IMG/VR virus record: IMGVR_UViG_3300049927_000035
Span: 1-44,016 of that record
DNA length: 44,016 nucleotides
DNA from: a virus
Reading direction: 5' to 3' (one strand)
How positions within the stretch are numbered: position 1 is the first letter of the stretch; each line of letters opens with the position of its first letter. Positions 29,398-36,784 of this stretch are shown here, piece by piece. Under the pieces are notes generated by a model. It was not told where the DNA came from. It saw only the letters and a list, made by a program, of their open reading frames with translations, and ran no database searches. The translations under genes were made by a program, and so were the position numbers.

Positions 29398-30071
29398 CTA
29401 CTGGATGATTGGTTCGAACGCTTCGCCCAACGGCGCTGGGGGCTGCGGGGCGTAGGCGTCCTCGATGCGGAGCAGCATTTCAATGACCGACTCGGGCGTG
29501 TCCATGTACTCCGCATAGGTGCCGCCATAGAGGGGGTACCAGCGGTTCCGGAACCTTAGGAGTTCGAGGTCTTCCGGGTGGAGTTCCGACGCTTTGCGGT
29601 CGCCCCTGATTGCGTCTTGGATTTTTCTGAGGCGCCAGTAAAAGACTCTTTGTTCTCGAGCGTCTCGGTGCTCATCTCGAAGTCATCCGTGATGTCGGGG
29701 TTGCCGAGCTTCGCAACTTCGTTGCTCAGGGTGTCGACAATGTCAGACGGGATGTCGAGTAGGTCTTCCCATGTCGCTGGGAGGGGAATGTCAAGGGACC
29801 ATGATTTGAGGTATCCCCACGTGACGGCGCACTGCATGTGATCGAGCGTTTCCGCTTCGTACTGGGTGAGTCGCACATCGGGGCCGGTGAGGATCGGGTT
29901 TTCCTCGACCCTGCCATCAGGGGATTCGACGCGGCCAGCTGCGGCGATCTTGCCGAGGAGCTGGTCCGAGCGGCGCATCAGTGCCCTGGCCGGGATACGG
30001 CGCCGCGGCGTGAGTTCCTTGGGTTCGAACAGTTCGGCGGTGCCGCCGGGAATCTGGACAGTTTTGGACAT
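29398..30071 (-). CDS. Tail assembly chaperone gpGT, made by -1 frameshift
   Basis: A -1 shift near K150 of the gpG frame, at GAA-AAA-T (29627-29621 on the minus strand), joins gpG to a second open frame of 74 codons ending at 29398. The added part is clearly protein-like (IQDAIRGDRKASELHPEDLE, then FRNRWYPLYGGTYAEYM, then ESVIEMLLRIEDAY). The FRNRWYPLYGG segment resembles the T portion of known gpGT proteins. The product would be about 224 residues. In lambda-like systems the gpG/gpGT ratio controls tail assembly on the tape measure. The slip site is inferred from the overlap; AAA tRNA slippage on five A is the simplest explanation. Confidence 0.82.
29556..30071 (-). CDS. Tail assembly chaperone gpG
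   Basis: 171 residues from ATG 30071 (AGGAG ahead; an N-terminal extension is shadow). The middle, RLTQYEAETLDHMQCAVTWG, then ATWEDLLDIPSDIVDTLSNE, is typical of the short chaperone. The last ~25 residues are Ser/Thr/Lys-rich (SKTQSGATAKRRNSTRK) and lie in the part overlapped by the -1 frame, consistent with a tail free of structural constraint. Located between the major tail and tape measure genes, as expected. It binds the tape measure during tail assembly and is absent from virions. Confidence 0.86.
   Translation of the reverse strand: MSKTVQIPGGTAELFEPKELTPRRRIPARALMRRSDQLLGKIAAAGRVESPDGRVEENPILTGPDVRLTQYEAETLDHMQCAVTWGYLKSWSLDIPLPATWEDLLDIPSDIVDTLSNEVAKLGNPDITDDFEMSTETLENKESFTGASEKSKTQSGATAKRRNSTRKTSNS
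29621..29631 (-). promoter_or_regulatory. Programmed -1 ribosomal frameshift site
   Basis: Within the minus-strand string TCAGAAAAATCC the zero frame reads TCA GAA AAA TCC; slipping back one base on the run of five A lets the ribosome continue as AGA AAA ATC. Upstream codons belong to gpG, downstream codons to the T extension. The heptamer is A-GAA-AAA, not a textbook XXXYYYZ, so the efficiency may be low. Confidence 0.7.
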
Positions 30072-30101
30072 GAGGGGATACTCCTGTGGGGATAAGTGGG
30101 T

Positions 30102-30125
30102 GGCGGGCGCCCGAAGACGCCCGCC
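30102..30125. other. GC hairpin after the major tail protein gene
   Basis: GGCGGGCG and CGCCCGCC pair perfectly with an 8-base loop, 23 nt beyond the major tail stop codon (minus direction). No U-tract follows, so it is more likely a partial terminator or 3'-end stabiliser that raises tail-tube mRNA relative to the chaperones. Similar hairpins follow the capsid and connector genes. Confidence 0.6.
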
Positions 30126-30147
30126 GGGGTTGTACAACCTGTGGGGT

Positions 30148-31449
30148 TTAGTACGGGGTCGAGGAAGTGGTGACGATCTTCGCCTGAATCGGGGAGAGCT
30201 TCCCGTCCAGGGCGTCCGTGGCATTCATGAGCGCCTTGAAGTTCGACGCGATGGTCGCAAAGGACGTGTTGCTTCCCTGAGGGCCGGCGGAGTCGTACGT
30301 GATCTTGGAGCACTGGAGCACGAGCGGGTGCGCGGAGTCGGCCTGCTGGTTGCAAGACAGCGACAGCGCGGGCTGAACGTTCGTGGTCAGGTTCACGAGG
30401 TCGGAGTCCGTGAGGCCCTGGTAGATGGCATTCAGGGAACCGGACACGGTCAGGGGCCCTGCGAAGATCGACGTCGGGGCGTTGGTGCCGTTCAGCGTGC
30501 CGACAGGGGTGACGGTGCGCTTCAAATCGAGCGAGAAGTCCGAGTACCGGTCCGTGAACGCGCCAGCAATGGTGATACCGGCACTGGACGGCGGGAACGG
30601 CGGCAGAGTCGACGGCGTGTTCGTGGGGGCGGACAGGGTCTTGCCCGGCATACCGATCCACGAAGCATCCACGGTGACCTGGGTGTCGGTCTTGAACGTG
30701 AATTTCAGGTCCGCGAGGATCATGCCCGGGATCTGGATGACGTTCCCGTCGAACTGGTACAGGAACCCGGTGTAGGAGTTCGGCTGGCCCGCGTGGGTGG
30801 CGTCGGAGGCGTTGCCCAGGGACAGGGCGTGCACGTTGCCAGCAACGGCAGGCGGGGACTGTGTGCCGATGTTCAGGCCGGTGTCCGTGTACGCGGTCAC
30901 GACGCCGAGCTTCGCGACGAGAATGGTCTCAGCACCTGCTGCGGTGCCGCGGTAGACGTTGTAACCGGTTGCGCCGGTCACGGTCGTCCATGTGAGCGGC
31001 TGCGAGGATGTGGCGCCGGTCAGGGTGGCGGTGACTTCGTTGGAGCCGATGCCTTCACCGCCTGCAGCGGTCGCGGTGACCTTCCAGTAGGTGGCGCCTG
31101 CGGGGAGCGTGCCGCCTGTGGTCGACGTCGAACCGAGGGTCAGGGTCGTTGCGGTGAGCGGGGTGACGTTGTCGGTGCCGCCGAGGATGGCCACAAGGTG
31201 CGGGAAGATCGAGTCCGCGTAGATCATGGTCTTGTACGAGAGCTCGTCGTGGCGCATGCCCTGGGTCTGGCCGTAGTCGGTGCCCATGTAGCCGCGAAGC
31301 GCCTGGTCAACGAGGGGCGTGATTTTCGGTTCCCACTTGGGGGTGTCGACGGGGACCCACATGGTGGGTGCGGCGACTGCGACGCCGTAGGTGGTTTCTT
31401 TGGCATAGCCGAACCACTGCTGGGAGCCCGGCCGGGGGGTGGTTGTCAT
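30148..31449 (-). CDS. Major tail protein with Ig/FN3-like insertion
   Basis: 433 residues. N-terminal QQWFGYAKETTYGVAVAAPT and KWEPKITPLVDQALRG, and the C-terminal SLDLKRTVTPVGTLNGTN are typical of tail-tube subunits in actinophages. Residues about 103-198 are an inserted Ig/FN3-like unit (STTGGTLPAGATYWKVTATA, then WTTVTGATGYNVYRG), which closely resembles the insertion in the capsid protein at 150-246. It probably protrudes from the tube as decoration. Located just before the chaperones, as expected for the tube subunit. Confidence 0.88.
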   Translation of the reverse strand: MTTTPRPGSQQWFGYAKETTYGVAVAAPTMWVPVDTPKWEPKITPLVDQALRGYMGTDYGQTQGMRHDELSYKTMIYADSIFPHLVAILGGTDNVTPLTATTLTLGSTSTTGGTLPAGATYWKVTATAAGGEGIGSNEVTATLTGATSSQPLTWTTVTGATGYNVYRGTAAGAETILVAKLGVVTAYTDTGLNIGTQSPPAVAGNVHALSLGNASDATHAGQPNSYTGFLYQFDGNVIQIPGMILADLKFTFKTDTQVTVDASWIGMPGKTLSAPTNTPSTLPPFPPSSAGITIAGAFTDRYSDFSLDLKRTVTPVGTLNGTNAPTSIFAGPLTVSGSLNAIYQGLTDSDLVNLTTNVQPALSLSCNQQADSAHPLVLQCSKITYDSAGPQGSNTSFATIASNFKALMNATDALDGKLSPIQAKIVTTSSTPY

Positions 31450-31463
31450 GTCGGGGTTCCTTC

Positions 31464-31778
31464 TTAGGCGGTGGGTTCGGCCGGGGCGGGTGCGCCTTCG
31501 GCGGTCATGGCGTCATGGGCCGGATCGGCGGGGACGGGCTCAATAGGGGGCAGGATGGGGGTGCCGTCCGCTTCGACGGGCTGCGGCTCCGGAGTTACTT
31601 CCGTGAGCTCGGGGTGCACGTATGGTTCGTCGGTGTGGACCGCGTCGCCGGGGCTGGCTTCGATCGTGGAGCCGTACGGCGGTGTGGCCCTGTCCGTTGG
31701 CAGGATGAGCGCATTCACGCCCTGAGAGAGGCCGGCCAGCACCCGTGGGTACGCTCCGGTGAAGTGGTAATCGGGCAT
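31464..31778 (-). CDS. Conserved small protein before major tail gene, 104 aa
   Basis: 104 residues. The first ~35 (MPDYHFTGAYPRVLAGLSQG, then VNALILP) resemble a short conserved head-tail protein found before the major tail gene in many actinophages. The rest is Pro/Glu/Ala-rich and acidic, probably unstructured. Spacing to both neighbours is small, so it is in the same transcript. Function unknown; could be a neck or tail accessory factor. Confidence 0.68.
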   Translation of the reverse strand: MPDYHFTGAYPRVLAGLSQGVNALILPTDRATPPYGSTIEASPGDAVHTDEPYVHPELTEVTPEPQPVEADGTPILPPIEPVPADPAHDAMTAEGAPAPAEPTA

Positions 31779-31789
31779 GGCAGGTTCTC

Positions 31790-32269
31790 CTAGAACATGG
31801 ACAGGTAAGACGCGCTCGAAATGGGGGCGGCCTTGGGTTTCGGGATACGGGTGCGGGGCTTGTGGGTGCTGGGCTTCCGGCCGAGGAATCGGCGGTGCTG
31901 GCCCGGTTTGACGTGGCGGCCGTGATACTGGCGGCCCTTGAACGTGCGGTGCAGGCCCTTGCGCATCACACGCTTATGCAGGGACTTCTTGCGGCCCTTG
32001 AAAACGCGGTGCCCGTGACGGCCCTTGTGGATCCGGGGGACGGCATGCCCGCGGGCTGCGCGTCCCTTGAACTTGCGGTGCCGTCCGGTCTTGGACGGCC
32101 GGGCCTTGGTGATGGTCGCGCCCCGGTGCACGACGGATGAGGTGCCTTTGGCCCCTGCATATCGCCGGGGATGGTGTTTGCGGACTTGGACGCGGCGGCG
32201 CACCAAAGTGTTGGTGGCATTCCGGCCCGTCCGTCCACGCCGCGCCTGATTGGAGCGGACCTTGTACAT
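31790..32269 (-). CDS. Strongly basic repeat protein (HRxF(K/L)GR repeats)
   Basis: 159 residues, most of them Arg, Lys, His and Gly. The motif HRxF(K/L)GR occurs four times: 64-70, 87-93, 107-113 and 125-131, spaced 18-23 residues, each surrounded by further Lys/Arg/His clusters (KGRHGHRVF, HGRHVKPGQ). ATG 32269 overlaps the previous stop as TGATG; an upstream extension is shadow. Lying between the tail-completion gene and the small conserved gene, it should be made with neck proteins. The charge suggests binding to DNA or RNA, perhaps DNA in the head-tail channel. I know of no matching family. Confidence 0.75.
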   Translation of the reverse strand: MYKVRSNQARRGRTGRNATNTLVRRRVQVRKHHPRRYAGAKGTSSVVHRGATITKARPSKTGRHRKFKGRAARGHAVPRIHKGRHGHRVFKGRKKSLHKRVMRKGLHRTFKGRQYHGRHVKPGQHRRFLGRKPSTHKPRTRIPKPKAAPISSASYLSMF

Positions 32270-32763
32270 CAGGCAGGCACTATCTCGGCGACCTTGAACT
32301 CGACCCTGACCCAGTTGCGGACTTTCCCGCCGCCCTGATCCCAATGAGGTAGGTCGTGGTGGATCTGGATGCCCTGATCCTGGTTGCCTGCCTCGAAGAT
32401 CACGGTGCCGTTGGTCCCGAATGCCCGGTCGGAGCGGATCTTCGTCACGGCCGCGTCGAGGAGGGCATCGAGGGCGTCAACCCAGACGTCCTTGCTGGCC
32501 ACGTCCGGGGGGATGATGTACTGGTACAGGAGCACCAGCGAGACGGTGTAGTCGACCTGCTTGAAGCCGCCATGGTCCCCGCCAAGCGCGATGCGCGACT
32601 CGGAAGAATGATCAAGGTGCAGGAAACCGGGAGTCCCTGGGATGGTCGCGGTCTGCCAGTTGTCACCCGTCATCTCCCACGGCGCATCCTTGTATAGGGT
32701 GGTGATGCCGGGTGTTGGTGCGAGGAAAGACTGGATAGCGGCCCGGACGGTGGTACGGCTCAT
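32269..32763 (-). CDS. Head-tail connector / tail terminator-like protein
   Basis: 164 residues with the pattern of neck and tail-terminator proteins: RAAIQSFLAPTPGITTLY at the start, then KQVDYTVSLVLLYQYIIPP, WVDALDALLDAAVTKIRSD and VRNWVRVEFKVAEIV at the end, all familiar in the minor capsid/tail completion group. It follows the connector gene and precedes the basic repeat protein. Its ring would close the tail tube or join tail to head. The call is by fold-like pattern and gene order. Confidence 0.75.
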   Translation of the reverse strand: MSRTTVRAAIQSFLAPTPGITTLYKDAPWEMTGDNWQTATIPGTPGFLHLDHSSESRIALGGDHGGFKQVDYTVSLVLLYQYIIPPDVASKDVWVDALDALLDAAVTKIRSDRAFGTNGTVIFEAGNQDQGIQIHHDLPHWDQGGGKVRNWVRVEFKVAEIVPA

Positions 32764-32783
32764 CGGTGGTCCTAAAGTTTGGA

Positions 32784-32821
32784 GGGCGCCCCGCCACGTA
32801 TCCCCACATGAGGGGGCGCCC
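32784..32821. other. GC hairpin between connector genes
   Basis: GGGCGCCCC (32784-32792) pairs with GGGGCGCCC (32813-32821) over a 20-base loop, in the 71-bp gap after the connector gene. No T-run follows on either strand, so a terminator is doubtful; it may stabilise or process late mRNA. Confidence 0.55.
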
Positions 32822-32834
32822 GGTCTGGGCGCGG

Positions 32835-33731
32835 CTAGATGCCGCGCTTGTACTGTGAGAGGATGTCCTCGGCGAGGCCAAGGTCCGAGGTGACGCCAGG
32901 TTCGAGCCGGTCAACATGGTCCGGTTGGGATGTGACCGAGGCGATGGTGATGGACTCGGAGCCGCGGGTCTTGATGAACGACTTCGCGATGAGGATCACA
33001 GCCTGTTTGATGTCCTGCGGGAACGCCGTCACCGTGTCAGCCGCCGCATACGTGCCCACAACCGGTGTGGTGATCGGCACGGACACGTTGATGGCCGTAT
33101 TCGAAGGCACCCACGACGCGGCGACCGTGACCGTTTCGGCTTGCGTGGCGTTCTGGATGTTCAACTGCTGCCCCGGCATGATCCCAAGCGCCGACGCGAC
33201 AGTGATGGACGTCGCCCCGGGGGCCGCACCAGCGGTAAGGGCCGTGTTCGCCCAGCCGTTCACGTACTGGACGGTCGCGAACTTGTCACTCGAAGCGGCG
33301 AAGGGCGAGCCTGGGCCGGTTCCAGCGACCGGGACCGTGACCGTCTTGGGGCCGATCCAGATGTTCGACAAATCAGACAGCGGGGCAACCGACGCCGGGG
33401 TGGAACCAATCGAGACGCCAGAGACGGCAACAATCGGTGTGAAATTCAGGGGAATCCGCAATGCCGGGCCCAGCGTGCGATGACGGCGGACCGGATAGAA
33501 ACCCGCCTGCGTGTTCACGGTCGCGGCGAGCACCTTCTGGCAGAAGTTATCCGCATACGCCGAGGCCCGCTGCAACTGCATCACCAACGCCGCAGCATTC
33601 GACGCAGCATCACCGGCCGGGACAAGCTGGGACACATCCACGCCCGTAGGCGCGGCACGGAACTCCCGCGGCGTGACATACATGGTGCGCGTACTGTAGG
33701 TGCCCACGTTCGGGGCGGGGACGATGCTCAC
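32835..33731 (-). CDS. Head-tail connector (adaptor) protein
   Basis: 298 residues immediately downstream of the major capsid gene. N-terminal TMYVTPREFRAAPTGVDVSQ and AASNAAALVMQLQRASAYAD belong to the adaptor family (gp6/gp15-like), whose helices dock under the portal. The C-terminal FPQDIKQAVILIAKSFIKTRG and VTSDLGLAEDILSQYKRG segments are also typical. A beta-rich insertion (NATQAETVTVAASW, INVSVPITTPVVGTY) lies in the middle. It probably joins the portal to the tail. Good by gene order and pattern. Confidence 0.82.
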   Translation of the reverse strand: MSIVPAPNVGTYSTRTMYVTPREFRAAPTGVDVSQLVPAGDAASNAAALVMQLQRASAYADNFCQKVLAATVNTQAGFYPVRRHRTLGPALRIPLNFTPIVAVSGVSIGSTPASVAPLSDLSNIWIGPKTVTVPVAGTGPGSPFAASSDKFATVQYVNGWANTALTAGAAPGATSITVASALGIMPGQQLNIQNATQAETVTVAASWVPSNTAINVSVPITTPVVGTYAAADTVTAFPQDIKQAVILIAKSFIKTRGSESITIASVTSQPDHVDRLEPGVTSDLGLAEDILSQYKRGI

Positions 33732-33760
33732 AGGGCTCCTAGTACGGGAAAGGGTGGGGA

Positions 33761-33795
33761 GTGCCCCCAGTGGCCGTGAAGCTCACTGGGGGCAC
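33761..33795. other. Perfect 12-bp hairpin after the major capsid gene
   Basis: GTGCCCCCAGTG (33761-33772) and CACTGGGGGCAC (33784-33795) pair perfectly around an 11-base loop, 11 bp after the major capsid stop codon in the minus direction. There is no U-tract. It probably protects the 3' end of the most abundant late message or partly terminates transcription. Confidence 0.65.
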
Positions 33796-33806
33796 GAAAC
33801 CGGGGC

Positions 33807-35258
33807 TTAGGAAGCCGCGATGTCCTGGATCACGCCGAACGCCACAGGGGCGCGGTTGATCAGTGCCGAGGTGGAGAAAACTTCACCGTCGTTACGCGGA
33901 CCGCCGCCAGCACCAGACGCACGGTTCGTGGCGTACTGGTAGTCCTGCACGCTGCGCAGATCGCGCACCTCGAGGGTGTTGGCGATGTTCGCACCAGCGA
34001 ACGGGGCGCCCGAGTCGGACAGGGCAATCAGGGTGCCCGGTGCGAGGTTCGGCTCAACGATCAGCGGAACGGGAATGCCGCCAGCCGCCTTGTTGATGTA
34101 CGAGCCGATGTAACCGCCGGCCTCGATGTTGTTCCGGCCGGAACCGTTCGGGGTGAGGAACGTGGTTCCGCCGCCCGCAGTGGACAGGAGCAGCTTGGAG
34201 ATGCTGTTCGCTTCCTGCGAGGACATCAGGTACCGGGTGGGGGATGCCTGGATGTTGTTGAACAGGGCGCTGTTGAGGGCGTCGAGCTCGTTGATGGACT
34301 GGCCGGATGCAGTGAATGCCGCGCCGCCGAGGGTCTGGAACGTGGCGCCCGAGGAGGTGCCGGAGCCTCGGGTGACGAGGCCGGTGGCGCCGCCGGTTGC
34401 GTAGTCACCCGCGAGGGTGGCGAGCAGGCCGTTGAAGTCCGTGGCCTTCGCCGAGGAGTCGGCGACGGGAACGGCGGTCGGTGCGGTGCCGTAGATGCCG
34501 GGGATGTTCGGCACGGCCTGGTTGGACGCGGGCGGGGTCGTGGTCCACACGTACTTGTTGACGGTCGTGGTCGTGGTGTAGAAGCCGTTGACGTAGATGT
34601 CGTAGGCCACAGCGCCCGGGATGGACGGCCATGTTGCGGTCAGCGTGGACGTGGCGCCCGTGGTGACCTGCGAACCGGCGGCGGAGGCGATGGTGGAGCC
34701 GCCGTAGTTGAAGTTCGACATGGTCCGGGCAGCTACCTTGATCAGGTAGGTGTTCGCCGCAACAGTGCCGCCCGTGGTGGCCGTGGCCGTGGTCGGAGCG
34801 GTCGGGGTCGGCAGGGCGAACACCTGTCCGCCGAGGAGCTTGCGGTCGGCGCCGATCTTGTACTGGTTCATGGCGTTCATGACCGCGATGGCGTGCGCGT
34901 CGGCGTAGTTCTTCGCGAACGAGATGGCGTCTTCGGTCACGGTGTAGCCGTAGCCGAGCTTGCCATAGGGTGCGGAGACGTCGAGCTCGTTGAGCAGCGC
35001 CAGCGGTGCGGCGTAGTCAAACGCGGTGCCGGGGTCGGCCTGCAGGTTGTTGATGTTCGTCAGGACACGCCACTGGCAGAACTTCGCGCCATCGGTGGCG
35101 GCCTTGCGGGGGGCCGAGTCAAGGAACGGGGTATTGACCGGGATGAGCGATACGAGGTCGCCAAGGTCAACACCGACGATGCCGGTGCCGGAGGTGATAC
35201 CAGCGGTCTGCGCCTTGATCAGCGCGAGGGTTTCGAGGGACTTGTCGTCCATGTTCAC
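33807..35258 (-). CDS. Major capsid protein with Ig/FN3-like insertion
   Basis: 483 residues. N-terminal TLALIKAQTAGITSGTGIVG and LIPVNTPFLDSAPRKAATDG, the helical middle SFAKNYADAHAIAVMNAMNQ, and the C-terminal GPRNDGEVFSTSALINRAPV (A-domain region) match HK97-fold capsid proteins of actinophages. Residues about 150-246 insert a beta-sandwich (TTGGTVAANTYLIKVAARTM, then TWPSIPGAVAYDIYVNGFY) that resembles the insertion in the major tail protein. The start may be GTG 35258 or the ATG two codons later; AAAGG is positioned for the GTG. It follows the scaffold gene, in standard order. Confidence 0.93.
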   Translation of the reverse strand: MNMDDKSLETLALIKAQTAGITSGTGIVGVDLGDLVSLIPVNTPFLDSAPRKAATDGAKFCQWRVLTNINNLQADPGTAFDYAAPLALLNELDVSAPYGKLGYGYTVTEDAISFAKNYADAHAIAVMNAMNQYKIGADRKLLGGQVFALPTPTAPTTATATTGGTVAANTYLIKVAARTMSNFNYGGSTIASAAGSQVTTGATSTLTATWPSIPGAVAYDIYVNGFYTTTTTVNKYVWTTTPPASNQAVPNIPGIYGTAPTAVPVADSSAKATDFNGLLATLAGDYATGGATGLVTRGSGTSSGATFQTLGGAAFTASGQSINELDALNSALFNNIQASPTRYLMSSQEANSISKLLLSTAGGGTTFLTPNGSGRNNIEAGGYIGSYINKAAGGIPVPLIVEPNLAPGTLIALSDSGAPFAGANIANTLEVRDLRSVQDYQYATNRASGAGGGPRNDGEVFSTSALINRAPVAFGVIQDIAAS

Positions 35259-35295
35259 GGGGGAACCTTTCGGAGAAAAATGGGTGCGCCGAAGT

Positions 35296-35317
35296 GCCCG
35301 CGTTCATTCATGCGGGC
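35296..35317. other. Small hairpin between scaffold and capsid genes
   Basis: GCCCGC (35296-35301) and GCGGGC (35312-35317) with a 10-base loop lie in the 80-bp gap before the capsid gene. On the minus strand TTTTT follows about 20 nt later, too far for a classical terminator. It could separate scaffold from capsid message. Confidence 0.45.
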
Positions 35318-35338
35318 TGGGGTGGCGCGGGGCGTGGG

Positions 35339-36391
35339 TTAGTTCTGGAAGCGGTTCTTGATGGCCTCGAACGCGTAGGCCTGGGAGGCGTTCGCGATCT
35401 TCGTGGGGTCGCCGCTTTCCTTGGCGATTTCGACGGACTTGGCCAGGCTGGTCAGGTCGTCGGTGTCGGCGCCGCGCTTGGCGATGCCGGCCTGTCCGGT
35501 GGCCCCGTTGAGCTTGGGGCTGTTCCGGTCGTCAGGTTCACGCCCGTATGCTTCGACGCGCTCCTTCAGCACATCGACCACACCGGCAAGATCGGAGACA
35601 GCTTCGATCTTCTCTACCAGCGGGGCGAGGAGCTCTTTGAGCAGTGCGGCAACATCAGGTGCCTGTGTGACGGTTTCGGGTGCGGCGCCCTTTTCGATGG
35701 GGGACTGCACGGTTTCGGTGCCGGGGATGACGGTTTCGTCTTCGGCGGCGGTTTCGACGGGTGCGCCGTCTTCGGGCTGCACCTCATCGCTAGGGGCGTC
35801 GGCTGCGGCCTCTTCGAAGGGCACCTCGGCGGTCTCCTCTTCCGGGGACTCCGCGGCCTCTTCTTCGGCAGCGGGTGCGGCGTCAATGACGGTCAGTGCG
35901 CTGGGCTTGATGGCACCCACGAGACGGCCGGTGGCGTCATAGACGGCCATCATGCTGGCCTTCTCGACAACATCCTCGACGGGAGCCTCAACGGCTGCGG
36001 TCTCGGTCTTTTCGACCGCGGTTTCTTCTGTGGTTTCTTCGGCCACGGGGGTTTCCTTTTCTACGGGGGCCTCTTCCGGGGCCGGGAGAGATGCGAGAAC
36101 TTTCTGAATGGCTTCTGCCGCGCCGCGCAGCGCGGACTCGTTGGCCGAGGACAATGCCCGGCCAGCTTTCAGGACAGCGGTGAGGTCTTCGAGGCTGGCG
36201 AGCGCCGCCGGGTCCGCCTGCTCCGCGTCGGCGTCCTTGATCAGGTCACGGACCGTGTCCGCTGCGATCAGATTTGGAGACTCGGACTTAGCGAGCAGGA
36301 ATCGGTGCCCGTTCGCGGCCTTTCCGACGAGGTCGACGCGATCAATGTTCACGTCGACCAGTTCGGACATGTCCTCTGGGATGGTTGTCAT
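35339..36391 (-). CDS. Scaffolding protein
   Basis: 350 residues, very acidic and Ala/Glu/Pro-rich in the middle (EEAPVEKETPVAEETTEETA-type runs), with a C-terminal coiled coil (LLKELLAPLVEKIEAVSDLA, then GVVDVLKERVEAYGRE) and a C-terminal helix (AYAFEAIKNRFQN) suited to bind the capsid protein. The first ~35 residues (VDVNIDRVDLVGKAANGHRF) look like the tail of an XkdF-type protease. It begins 6 nt after the protease gene. Scaffold would guide capsid assembly and then be degraded. Role by position and composition. Confidence 0.8.
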   Translation of the reverse strand: MTTIPEDMSELVDVNIDRVDLVGKAANGHRFLLAKSESPNLIAADTVRDLIKDADAEQADPAALASLEDLTAVLKAGRALSSANESALRGAAEAIQKVLASLPAPEEAPVEKETPVAEETTEETAVEKTETAAVEAPVEDVVEKASMMAVYDATGRLVGAIKPSALTVIDAAPAAEEEAAESPEEETAEVPFEEAAADAPSDEVQPEDGAPVETAAEDETVIPGTETVQSPIEKGAAPETVTQAPDVAALLKELLAPLVEKIEAVSDLAGVVDVLKERVEAYGREPDDRNSPKLNGATGQAGIAKRGADTDDLTSLAKSVEIAKESGDPTKIANASQAYAFEAIKNRFQN

Positions 36392-36397
36392 GATCGG

Positions 36398-36784
36398 TCA
36401 GCTTTCGAGGTTGGGGGAGGGTTTGCGGCGCTTCGCTGTGCCCTGGGGGGACAGCCCGGTGATGTCGCCGGATTCGTAGAGCGCCCACGCGGTTTCGTCT
36501 AGGACGGTGCCCAGAAGCCAGTCGCCGGACTTCACAATCACGCCGTCTCCCAGATCCCAGTTCGGGCCGCGGTAGATGTAGCTTTCTACGACATCCGCGT
36601 GCCCTTCGGTGCCGTTCTCGTGGAACAGGCCGATGGACCGGGAGGACTTGTTGAACTCCCAAGCCGCCTTCTCGAGCTCCGCGGGGGTGAAGAAGTCGCG
36701 TGAACCATCCGCGCCGGTCGCGATCCTGGGATCGGGGCCGGCCTGGTAGGCGATGGAGAGCAGGTAGCGTTGCGGCTCACTCAC
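36398..36784 (-). CDS. XkdF-like prohead protease
   Basis: 128 residues from a GTG in a GTGA overlap with the portal stop. The sequence TPAELEKAAWEF, SIGLFHENGTEGHADVVESY, GVIVKSGDWLLGTVLDETAW and the ALYESGDITGLSPQGTAKRR ending match the XkdF-type putative serine protease family, with GLSPQG probably carrying the active serine. Such proteases cleave scaffold and sometimes portal or MuF partners during maturation. Shorter than the fused forms; the expected C-terminal portion (DLVGKAANGHRF) begins the next gene. Good family match. Confidence 0.8.
   Translation of the reverse strand: MSEPQRYLLSIAYQAGPDPRIATGADGSRDFFTPAELEKAAWEFNKSSRSIGLFHENGTEGHADVVESYIYRGPNWDLGDGVIVKSGDWLLGTVLDETAWALYESGDITGLSPQGTAKRRKPSPNLES

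Noticed and set aside
29866-31467. A 533-codon open frame on the plus strand
   Set aside because: It is antisense to the major tail protein and chaperone and has Arg/Gly/Val-rich composition produced by the GC-rich opposite strand. No ribosome-binding site or domain.
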